Positions 56,072-64,000 of a stretch of 64,000 bases of DNA are shown here, piece after piece (position 1 is the first letter of the stretch; every line of letters starts with the position of its first letter). The stretch comes from Siphonodentalium dalli. Its lineage: Eukaryota; Mollusca; Scaphopoda; Gadilida; Siphonodentaliidae. The notes under the pieces were generated by a model. The model made no database searches. It saw only the letters and a program-made list of their open reading frames with translations, and was not told where the DNA came from. Location of the stretch: the NCBI GenBank assembly GCA_032622095.1, contig CP136063.1, forward strand, positions 69,603,980 through 69,667,979, written 5' to 3'. A program made the translations under genes and the position numbers.

Positions 56072-56882
56072 CCCCCGCCAAATTTAAAATTTGTGGGGGA
56101 TATAGTAATGAGTTCTGTCCGTCTGGTTTTCAAAGATTTATGGTATATGAGTTCACCTGACCATTACCTAGAATGAGTTTGCAAGCCAGGTCTGGCCAGA
56201 TATTTTTACCGGAGTTATTGGACTTTATTTGCTATTTAGTAAATTCGACAAAAATAATAAACAGACGACGTCACTGCATGGGCTCATTTCCACAAATCTC
56301 AACAGATTTAAAAGATATTTGGTATATGAGTTCACCTGACCATAATTACCTAGAATGAGTTCGCAAGCCAGGTCTGGCCGGATATTTTTACCGGAGTTAT
56401 TGGACTTTGTTTATTATTATTGTAGAATTTGCCAAATAGCAAATAGACGACGTCACAGGTCCGGCCGGATATTTTCAGCAGAGTTATTGGACTTTATTTT
56501 TGTGTGTGCAAATTTGTGTGCAAATTGACGACGTCACAGGGCTCATTTCCACAAATGTCAACGGATTTCAAAGATTTTTGATATATGAGTTCACATGACT
56601 AGTATCTAGAACGAGTTCGCAAACAAGGTCCGCCCGGATATTTTCAGCAGAGTTATTGGACTTTATTTATTATTTTTAGTGCAAATGGATGACGTCATAT
56701 GGCTAATTTCCACAAATGTCAGTCCTAAAATGAGTTTGCAAGCCAGGCTTTTTGACAAAATCCCACCTCTTGTTGAGAATGCACTTCCCCAACTGCACAT
56801 TTCGGCAGAGAACGCAAACATTATTGACAATGCACTTCCCCAACTGCACATTTCGGCGGCGGATACCGCCGTCTGAGACTGC
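56072..56882 (+). mobile_element. CCCCCGCCAAATTT-headed tandem-repeat element
   Basis: Head palindrome CCCCCGCCAAATTTAAAATT then TTGTGGGGG, TCCGTCTGG, four diverged units of about 170 bp (GGTATATGAGTTCACCTGAC, GCCAGGTCTGGCCGGATATT, GACGACGTCAC), two copies of CACTTCCCCAACTGCACATT, and a 3' hairpin GGCGGATACCGCC followed by GTCTGAGAC. Confidence 0.65.
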
Positions 56883-57215
56883 TTGTTTAATTATGATTTA
56901 TGAAGGTTTTGGATTCGATAATAATAAATAAATAATAATAAATAGAAGATCTACAACTCATCCCCAGTTTCTAGCAAAATTTACAAAACTCGTCCTGTAA
57001 ATTAGGTCTGGACCTTGCCAAAGGTTTGGGCCAGACCTAATGTACTGGACTCATTTTGAAAATTTTGCTATAAACTGGAGACTCGAGGATCCTCTATTAC
57101 ATTTTCATCAACTTAGTACGTCAAAATATAAATCATATCCCCACTGCTATAAGACTGAACAGGTTATTCCACTCCCAAGATGTTATACTACTCTCAGCAC
57201 TACATCATGACGTCA
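56883..57215. other. Diverged inverted repeat, no gene
   Basis: CCAGTTTCTAGCAAAATTT faces CAAAATTTTGCTATAAACTGG around TTAGGTCTGGAC / GTCCAGACCTAA-like arms (56,965-57,080), a small foldback. Confidence 0.45.
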
Positions 57216-57354
57216 TATAATCGTCTCCTTTAACCACAGCAGAATTGAGCTTTCTGATGAATGGCAACAAGCCATATTTCCGACTAAATCCTGAAAAGTT
57301 ACCCATAATTCTGCTGTGGTTTTAAAGGAGTCGATTATTTTGGGCATTACTGTA
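57216..57354. mobile_element. CAGTAATGC foldback MITE, deleted copy
   Basis: Left arm mostly lost, right arm intact to GGGCATTACTGTA. Confidence 0.6.
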
Positions 57355-57502
57355 GTTTTGAGTCATTTTATTTAACAGAAAAAGCTGGTGATGAACGTTG
57401 TACTTCATAATGAATTTGTTGGGTCTAACCATGTAATGCATTATGGTCTGGGTCGGAACAAACCGGTATATAAAAATATAATAAATACCACAGTTAACTA
57501 TT

Positions 57503-58286
57503 CTGAATAGCGAAAAAGATTTCTCCACTCCTGAGACGTGAGGATTATTTTCACTCAGCTAGCGCCTTGTAAAATAAACCTCCGCATCACACTCAAGGAG
57601 AAAAACAGTATGCTACTCAGAACAATTAACTATTGTCTATTTATATAACTACACATTTTATATAATCCATAATGACTATTTATTATAGTGAGCATATGTG
57701 ACCCGCCATATCAAATCCAGTCGTAAGTCGGGATTTTTTTACCCTGTGCCAATGCATTCTCTTATATATGCGAGTCGACCATAGGTCGCCTCTCATAAAA
57801 AGAGAATGCATTGGCCTAACAATTTTTTATCATTTTTTTTAAATAAATGTTTCTTACAATTTTTAGGACATAAAATAAAAAACATCCATTACCCCTGAAT
57901 AGCGAAAAAGATTTCTCCACTCCTGAGACGTGAGGATTATTTTCACTCAGCTAGCGCCTTGTAAAATAAACCTCCGCATCACACTCAAGGAGAAAAACAG
58001 TATGCTACTCAGAACAATTAACTATTGTCTATTTATATAACTACACATTTTATATAATCCATAATGACTATTTATTATAGTGAGCATATGTGACCCGCCA
58101 TATCAAATCCAGTCGTAAGTCGGGATTTTTTTACCCTGTGCCAATGCATTCTCTTATATATGCGAGTCGACCATAGGTCGCCTCTCATAAAAAGAGAATG
58201 CATTGGCCTAACAATTTTTTATCATTTTTTTTAAATAAATGTTTCTTACAATTTTTAGGACATAAAATAAAAAACATCCATTACCC
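57503..58286. repeat. 392-bp exact tandem duplication
   Basis: CTGAATAGCGAAAAAGATTT occurs at 57,503 and 57,895 and the sequence between is repeated without visible change. The unit includes 200 bp of flank and the left third of the TGACCCGCC MITE. Confidence 0.8.
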
Positions 58287-58480
58287 TGCAGGGAGCCCCA
58301 CACATATATAGAAGCATATAGAAGAGTGTCGTCTGCTCATGTTTATCTGGGGCTCTGCATGGGTGAAATTATAAATTGTTAAAGAATACAAGAAAAAATT
58401 ATTAAAATTGTAAAAAATTGTTAGGCCAATGCATTCTCTTATATATGCGAGGCGACCTATGGTCACATATAACAAAGAGA
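57699..58480. mobile_element. TGACCCGCC MITE, copy 3, partly duplicated
   Basis: GTGACCCGCCATATCAAATC starts at 57,700 and again at 58,090; only the second start continues through the middle to the right cassette, which is cut after GACCTATGGTC (58,464). Confidence 0.7.
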
Positions 58481-58701
58481 GGGTATCTAGTCTTTTTGAT
58501 GGATAACCAAAATTATATCACGATAGACACCAGTCTCACAGGAAATTATTTATATTTCGCAAGCAGCTTGCCGCAAACAAAAAATAAAATGTAATTTTCA
58601 GGTATCTCCAAAAAATAACAAGTTTTAATATTCTTATACAATAAATATTTCTAAAGCAATTCGTCATTGATCAAAAGTCTTGTGCTTCTGAGGTGTAGGC
58701 A
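58481..58701 (-). other. 3' flank of the FEM-1-like gene
   Basis: Probable 3' untranslated sequence. No canonical AATAAA on the minus strand; the variant AATATA occurs near 58,552. Confidence 0.3.
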
Positions 58702-60627
58702 TCACACACTATATCTCCACTTGTCATGCATGTTAATGAATGAAACAATGCATGGTGGAGCTAAATCCTCATACGGTATAGCACTGTCCACCACAACGCA
58801 TGCAGCTAGACACTGCAGACTTTTTCTTGGGTGTTCGTTGATCTTACTTTTGAACTCGGGAGGCATGCTCGAGTGACAACTTTCCCAACTGCTGCCATAT
58901 TTATTTGTTATGTCTTCGTGTACCCCAGCCTGTAGCAATATGTCCAGAACTCGTTCAATACCGAGCTGAAAATGCATACCAGGACAATCTACACGCAGAC
59001 CTTGATCCAATAGCAGAGCCATGAAACATGAGTTACCAGTTCTATTTCTCCAATTGACGTCAAAGCCATTCTCCAGTAATAACTTTGTCAGAATGACATT
59101 TGGAAGCTTGAATAGTTCAGCTGCCTTATCATAGACAAATCTATTTTCTTTTGGATTAAGAGCTACATGGAGAAGACTTTGATTGCACTCGTTAACTGGG
59201 TTTAATTTAGCCATTTGACGAAGGAAATTCTTCAGATGTTCAGCAATTACTCCGCAGTTTTCCAGCCGCCCGCCAATATCCCTATCATCCGATAAACTAT
59301 CATTTTTGAATATTTCAGAGAAACCTCTCCTAGAACACATGATTGCTAAGCTTTGTATGAAATCACCCATCAACCGTTCACGTCTGAATTTAAGGCAGTT
59401 ACCAAGCTTTGTATCAACGGAGATCGCCTCCCCTGTGAATTTCAGTAGATCCAACGGGTTCATTCCCAATGTCATGCCCTTACAGAAACGTCCAATCATC
59501 TCTTCAATAATTTCCACAAATATTCTACTGAGATTGTCATGCTTGGAACAAATAGAAAGTGCATAGCTGAGGAATATCCCATGCTGTTCTTCATAGTCTT
59601 TTGTGCTTTTAAGCCAAAGGGCGTCCTTTATAAGGTTAACAAAATGTGCGTTGTTCTCCCCGATGACCCTCTCATACACCAAGAGCGACAGATGCAGTAG
59701 TTTTTTCTGAGATAAAGCTTTTTTCAATTCAGCCACGTTTTGTGGTTCTTTTTGATCTTGAAAAATATCCTGCCTTCCATTTAAAGTTCCAGTAGGTACT
59801 ATTTTTAGAATTGGGTTCTTCTTGTTCCTGTACCGGATTTTCATTGCCTCTCGCCACTTCTTAGCGGTGTATGCGTCTGGCTTTTTCTGATCAACGTTAA
59901 CAAGCTGAACACGAGCCCCAGCTACTTCATTGGTGTCTGCAAGAACTCGATCAGGTTGTTCGGTGTTTTCGATGAATAAATTGATCACATCCTCCCTGCC
60001 ATGCATTGCTGCAAAGGGAAGAACACTGAGAGAGTCATCCCAGCAATGGACCGCCCCGTTATCCAGCAGAATCCTTATGCAGTCTAAATTGCCAACTTTT
60101 GCAGCAGCATGTAAGGGAGACAACTCACTAGAATTTTTCAAGTTCACATCTGCGCCGTTTTTCAGCAGTAAATTGACAATCTTCAAATCACCTTTATGAA
60201 TCATCTCACAAGCAACGAACAAGGGTGGATCCGTGTCCATTCCATATCTGTCCTTAACAGAATTTGCATTGGCTCCATTTTTCAATAAAATCTTGACAAT
60301 TTTAAAGTGGTTGTTGTATATTGCATGGAGAAGAGGGGTGCGTCCGGCTTTTGATTTCGAATTGGTAAACCAGTATTCATCTTCTGTTAAAGGCATGTCT
60401 ACTTCACCCCCACAATTCTTCAGTAGGTAGTTGAACATTGGGACACACCCACCTGCAGCTGCTTGGCACATGATTGATGGATTTCTTTGACAAACAACAT
60501 ATTTTCTTTCGATAGCTGAAAGTTGTTTCAAATAAGGTCGGATATGTTTTACATTGTCATGCGATCCATATAAGATCAAATCCACATATCTGACTACTTT
60601 CCATTCAATCTCCATGGAATGTTGCAT
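58702..60627 (-). CDS. fem1-like: FEM-1-like ankyrin protein, CUL2 ligase substrate receptor
   Basis: An intact 641-codon frame read from the first ATG (60,627); the longer open frame begins only with TTG and an in-frame TGA lies upstream. Human FEM1 proteins are about 620-670 residues. Residues about 55-225 hold ankyrin repeats (TPLLHAIYNNHFKIVKILLK, SPLHAAAKVGNLDCIRILLD). The mid-region LHLSLLVYERVIGENN aligns with the conserved RERILG-x-x-N block of FEM1. A second ankyrin pair follows (LLHVALNP, then LTKLLLENGFDVNWRNRTGN). Residues about 602-632 (SLQCLAACVV, IPYEDLAPP, IVSF) match the FEM1 VHL box, which binds Elongin C and CUL2. FEM1 proteins recruit substrates with C-terminal degrons. 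This one is divergent, has no intron in the coding part, and is probably a lineage-specific relative. Confidence 0.8.
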   Translation of the reverse strand: MQHSMEIEWKVVRYVDLILYGSHDNVKHIRPYLKQLSAIERKYVVCQRNPSIMCQAAAGGCVPMFNYLLKNCGGEVDMPLTEDEYWFTNSKSKAGRTPLLHAIYNNHFKIVKILLKNGANANSVKDRYGMDTDPPLFVACEMIHKGDLKIVNLLLKNGADVNLKNSSELSPLHAAAKVGNLDCIRILLDNGAVHCWDDSLSVLPFAAMHGREDVINLFIENTEQPDRVLADTNEVAGARVQLVNVDQKKPDAYTAKKWREAMKIRYRNKKNPILKIVPTGTLNGRQDIFQDQKEPQNVAELKKALSQKKLLHLSLLVYERVIGENNAHFVNLIKDALWLKSTKDYEEQHGIFLSYALSICSKHDNLSRIFVEIIEEMIGRFCKGMTLGMNPLDLLKFTGEAISVDTKLGNCLKFRRERLMGDFIQSLAIMCSRRGFSEIFKNDSLSDDRDIGGRLENCGVIAEHLKNFLRQMAKLNPVNECNQSLLHVALNPKENRFVYDKAAELFKLPNVILTKLLLENGFDVNWRNRTGNSCFMALLLDQGLRVDCPGMHFQLGIERVLDILLQAGVHEDITNKYGSSWESCHSSMPPEFKSKINEHPRKSLQCLAACVVVDSAIPYEDLAPPCIVSFINMHDKWRYSV

Positions 60628-60660
60628 TTTGAAAGCCAATCTCAGTCAGTTATACTTGTA

Positions 60661-60683
60661 TCTGTAACGAGAGAAAGGAAGAA
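60661..60683 (-). promoter_or_regulatory. Splice acceptor upstream of the FEM-1-like start
   Basis: Minus strand TTCTTCCTTTCTCTCGTTACAG, a long pyrimidine tract and CAG, places an exon start at 60,661, 34 bases before the ATG. It implies a separate 5' untranslated exon upstream. Confidence 0.5.
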
Positions 60684-60726
60684 TAAAATCCCAACAGTAA
60701 AAGAAATTGTCAATGACATTGTAGCT

Positions 60727-60830
60727 TACAGTAATGCTCTAAGTAATCGACTCCTTAACAAAAGTAGAATTATAGGTAACTTTTCAGGATTCAGTGAGAG
60801 CTTTTCGAAGGATTTTACAAAATCCAGTGA
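60727..60830. mobile_element. CAGTAATGC foldback MITE, left arm only
   Basis: TACAGTAATGCTCTAAGTAA through CTTTTCAGGATTCAGTGAGA, then breaks off. Confidence 0.6.
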
Positions 60831-61009
60831 CCATTACTTATTAATGAGGTTGTTCTATTCATTACGGCTACCAATTTAAATGTTTCTAGAACTGTTTGTG
60901 TTCCATTTCTTCAGATTTGATACACTCAAGACAATGATTCGATTGGAGACTCGATGCTATTTCAAATCATTTGCCCGATTCGATTCGAAATATAAATCAC
61001 AGGGCCCTA

Positions 61010-61430
61010 AATGTGGATTTTGTCATGCAAAGAGTAAAATCCAAGATGGCTGCCATGTTTTAGATGACCTCAAAATAACTTGTTACCATCTACATGTCAA
61101 TATTAACATTGCAGGATGACCCCAAAATGAGTCATTCCCATCTACATGTCAGATGTCAACAGCCATGACAAATTTCATGATGAACAAGGGTACAACTTGT
61201 AGCCAGTGCCAAAGGATTTGGTCATGCACAGAGTAAAATCCAAGATGGCTGCCAGCAGCCATGTTTTATGGCTTAATAACCTGAAAATGACTCGTTCCCA
61301 TCTGCATGTCAATATTAATATCCAGGACAAATTTCATGATGATCAGATGAACAGTATGACCTGAAGCCCATGCTAATGGATTGACTTTTTAAATCAAAGA
61401 TGACCGTTGGTGGCCATGTTTTTTTGCCGA
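61010..61430 (-). repeat. Two to three 160-bp repeat units, inverted
   Basis: Inverse copies of the core unit of the 48.7-kb element (GCAAAGAGTAAAATCCAAGA, ATGACCCCAAAATGAGTCAT), without head or tail. Confidence 0.65.
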
Positions 61431-61759
61431 ATGACACTAAGAACAGAAGTTGAAGAGTGCCAATGGTATAAATAAGGTCGAAATCTTGCAACCTTGCAAA
61501 TCTGCCCTTGCAACCTGGGCTATTCATTTACGCAGTGCATTTCTGTCCCAAACTTGTCATTTCAAACTAATATCTGTCAGTACCACAAAGCGGAAAAAAT
61601 TTAGAACTATTAAAGTATTAGTGAAAGTGATGTCATCTGAATCATACCTTGGTGATGTACATGTATAATCATGCTGATTTAGTCAGAAGCATGTAACTAT
61701 ATAATATGATCAATGCAGATTATCACCGTACTGGTTAGTTGCTTGAATGATTATCTTCT
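61431..61759. other. No gene recognised
   Basis: AT-rich. The frames at 61,315-61,668 have no support. Confidence 0.35.
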
Positions 61760-61971
61760 TTAATTCAGTGCCAAATCCGATTTATGTATCAACCTATATT
61801 TCCTTGATCATTTTTTTAAATTTATTGATTATAATAATGTGATACATTAATGGAAAGAGCTCTAAGAGCTCTTTCCATCAATGTATCACATTATTATAAT
61901 CAATAAATTTGAAAAATGATCAAGGAAATATGGGTTCATACAAAAATCGGACTTGGCACTGAAAGCGTTAA
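61760..61971. mobile_element. TTAA-flanked perfect foldback MITE
   Basis: TTAATTCAGTGCCAAATCCG and, inverted, TTAACGCTTTCAGTGCCAAG. The two arms are nearly exact inverses up to the centre GAGCTCTAAGAGCTC. The ends resemble those of the 41,938-42,136 element. Confidence 0.8.
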
Positions 61972-62241
61972 CACATGCAACGTGTATGATGGCATATTCG
62001 TATACAGAAATCTACGGGATTAGAGTAGGATGTAATAATAGTATATCTCCGCTAAAGCAGCCCCTGAACGTTAATACCGAGAGGTCAGTTGCACTGACAG
62101 TTAAAAGTTCAGTGCACTGAGAAAAAATTTAGGTCAAGAGATAACACCAAGCTCAGTCTGTGAGGTACTGATTGAATCCGACCCACATGGTCAGATAGGA
62201 TTGACTAGAATCACTTCTCTGCTAACGTTTGAACCGACGAG

Positions 62242-62505
62242 ATGGATAAAGTCGTTACAGTGAAAAAAGTGCCAGTCTTTATTAATTTAGAATTAGACCC
62301 ACCGACTGTGGGTTCCCAGGATGGTCAACAAGACGACATCCTCAATATTTTCGACAGTGATTTGGATAAAGATAGTTTTTTGGGTTTGGCTAGATCAATC
62401 GCTCACAAATCCTCTCCTGTTCAGATTCAGAGTCATTCTGAGGATTGTGCTAAAAGTTCTAAGAAAAGAATAAAATCTTCTACTAGTAGCTCAAACGCTT
62501 CCTGA
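62242..62505 (+). pseudogene. Acidic gag-like open frame, start of a decayed element
   Basis: From ATG: MDKVVTVKKVPVFINLELDP, then an acidic stretch (DDILNIFDSDLDKDSFLGLA) and a Ser/Lys-rich end before TGA. Sequence beyond the stop still reads protein-like in shifting frames to about 63,030 (SIMDNMTKLNERIDLINS; CADCLTLKCNKKLKQLINRA). It resembles the first ORF of DIRS- or gypsy-type elements in composition only; no defining motif. It could alternatively be a young host gene fragment. Confidence 0.3.
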
Positions 62506-63086
62506 TCTATTAAACGTTCGCGAGAAAACGTCAAACAACCTGAGGACCATGCTCATCAGTGACATTTTACAGTCCATTATGGATAATATGACCAAACTAA
62601 ATGAAAGAATTGATTTGATCAACTCACGCCAAGTCATGGAGATAAGTCATAAGCGCATACATGTACTTCAGATACCGTTACACTGACTCCATCGACACCA
62701 GTGGTAAATTCACAGGATGTGGAAATAACATTGGTTCAGCATCGAGTTACCTGCGCTGGGCTGAAGACAGAACTTGGGTCAAACTTTCACAACAAGTGAC
62801 CCTACCAAGAACACACATCCGGGTATTTGACTTCATTACAATCAGTGGAGGCATCTAATAGTACTCAGTGAGATGTTTTTTCCAGGAACATGATCATTCC
62901 AGCCGGAACCAAAGAACAATCATGTGCGGATTGTCTGACTCTGAAATGCAACAAAAAACTAAAACAACTGATAAACCGTGCAAAAGATATTAGCCCCATG
63001 AACCTGCATGAACAACTCTCTTCTTAATCATGACCAGCTTATGGAAAAATTGGAAGAAAAAAATGCATTAATTACAAAATCTAGAC

Positions 63087-63475
63087 TACCGCTATTCTCA
63101 AAGTAATTGACCAGAAAAACGGGGTGATACCCCGGTCATGACCGCGGTGATACCGGTAATAAACGGTAGCGGTATCGAGATGGTCACGGCGGTGGAGTTA
63201 CGGTATTGGGCGATAATGATACCGCGGTCTTTTAGCGGGCACCGCATTAATTTTTTTTAATACCGCGGTCTTTTAACGGGCACCGCATTAATTTTTTTGA
63301 ATACCGCGGTGATTTTCATGGAACTCTTTGAGGGGAGGTATTTACTCCCACATACTTGTTCGCATTAACAAGCGGTATCAGTACCGCGGTATTGGAGGAT
63401 ACCGCGGTATAGTACCGCGGTATTAACGGGGTGACACCACGTTATTGGTGGTCAATTACTTTAAGTATAGCGGTA
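63087..63475. mobile_element. MITE with TACCGCTAT ends and CCGCGGT core repeats
   Basis: TACCGCTATTCTCAAAGTAA at left and its inverse TTACTTTAAGTATAGCGGTA at right. The core contains many ATACCGCGGTA words and two copies of TCTTTTAGCGGGCACCGCAT-like sequence. TA may be the target. Confidence 0.65.
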
Positions 63476-64000
63476 CGTTCTCATTCAGTAATAAAACTAA
63501 TCAGCTAAACCCTCCAGCAATACAACACTTACTAAGTCTTCTGTCAGTATATTTTACTACAGGTGTGTATATTTGATTAGCTTGGTTTAATATAAGATAT
63601 TAAGACAGTATTTGTTTAAAAAATTGTTGTTACAAAATTTATGTTTGAATTTACCTTTGACTGACAGCTGGGACTGACACCCATTTGCAACAAAATACAA
63701 CACGATAACTGTCTGCAGTCAGTTTAGCAGTTAGAATTACATTATTTCTCTTATTCTAAGGTGTTTTAGGCCAAACTCATTGCACAAACAGTCAAAAAGA
63801 TTTGCAGGAAAAAAGATTTTGAGTTACGGAAAAAATTGTTTGTTGGTCCCATTGACTAACCCACCCACCCCAGCATATGTGCCCGGAAAAATATCCCCCC
63901 CCCCCCTGCTCTGACAGGACTTTTTAACCCAAAGTAAAATATTGAGTTTCAAAGGTATCAATTCAGACATTCTCATAAAGTGTTAGACGAAACAGTCAGA
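63476..64000. other. No gene recognised
   Basis: AT-rich to the window end with a C run at 63,895-63,906. Confidence 0.4.

Noticed and set aside
60628-60639. Upstream start of the FEM-1-like protein (extra four residues)
   Set aside because: It would start at TTG; the first ATG is at 60,627 and an in-frame TGA lies shortly upstream.

Overview
The window looks like AT-rich nuclear DNA of an invertebrate, most likely a marine lophotrochozoan such as a mollusc (inference). No bacterial operons are seen. Coding pieces are short exons with GT/AG borders, and most of the sequence is mobile-element debris. The mollusc hint comes from GATTGATTGATTGATTGG followed by GGTTTAACG (32.55 kb), from several families with a hairpin head, TCCGTCCGTC-like runs and tandem cores (the style of bivalve 'pearl'/Helentron-associated elements), and from many TTAA- or TA-flanked foldback MITEs. 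Some open frames here open only with TTG or GTG; I use the first ATG for gene starts.

Layout: 0-11.5 kb holds remnants only (SGNH-like fragments, a gag-like piece, a DUF4371/hAT transposase piece, a collapsed LTR element with primer-binding site, a Harbinger-type DDE piece). 11.5-26.5 kb is a segmentally duplicated block: a 2.8-kb tandem duplication bordered by a 30-bp minisatellite, minus-strand exons of a small membrane protein, and two minus-strand copies of a two-exon BEN-domain gene end. 26.9-28.2 kb has the CXC-type tail of a broken element gene, next to a higher-order tandem array that contains part of it. 28.3-35.9 kb is nested repeats, hAT and composite MITEs, and pearl-like arrays.

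The most interesting object is at 35,988-41,753: about 680-780-bp terminal inverted repeats, a candidate 9-bp target-site duplication (one mismatch), and between them one long decayed reading frame (37,170-40,889, six frameshifts). The encoded protein joins a conserved N-terminal region of unknown function, a FEN/PIN-like set of acidic motifs and a C-terminal tesmin/TSO1-like CXC cysteine domain. I see no DDE transposase, so this may be a DNA transposon using an unrecognised protein.

41.9-58.5 kb is MITEs, a 2.8-kb tandem-repeat element and a LINE scrap. The best intact gene is a divergent, uninterrupted FEM-1-like ankyrin protein (minus strand, 58,702-60,627), probably a CUL2 ubiquitin-ligase substrate receptor. 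60.7-64 kb returns to repeats and one retroelement-like open frame. All identifications rest on reading by eye; no database search or alignment program was run.
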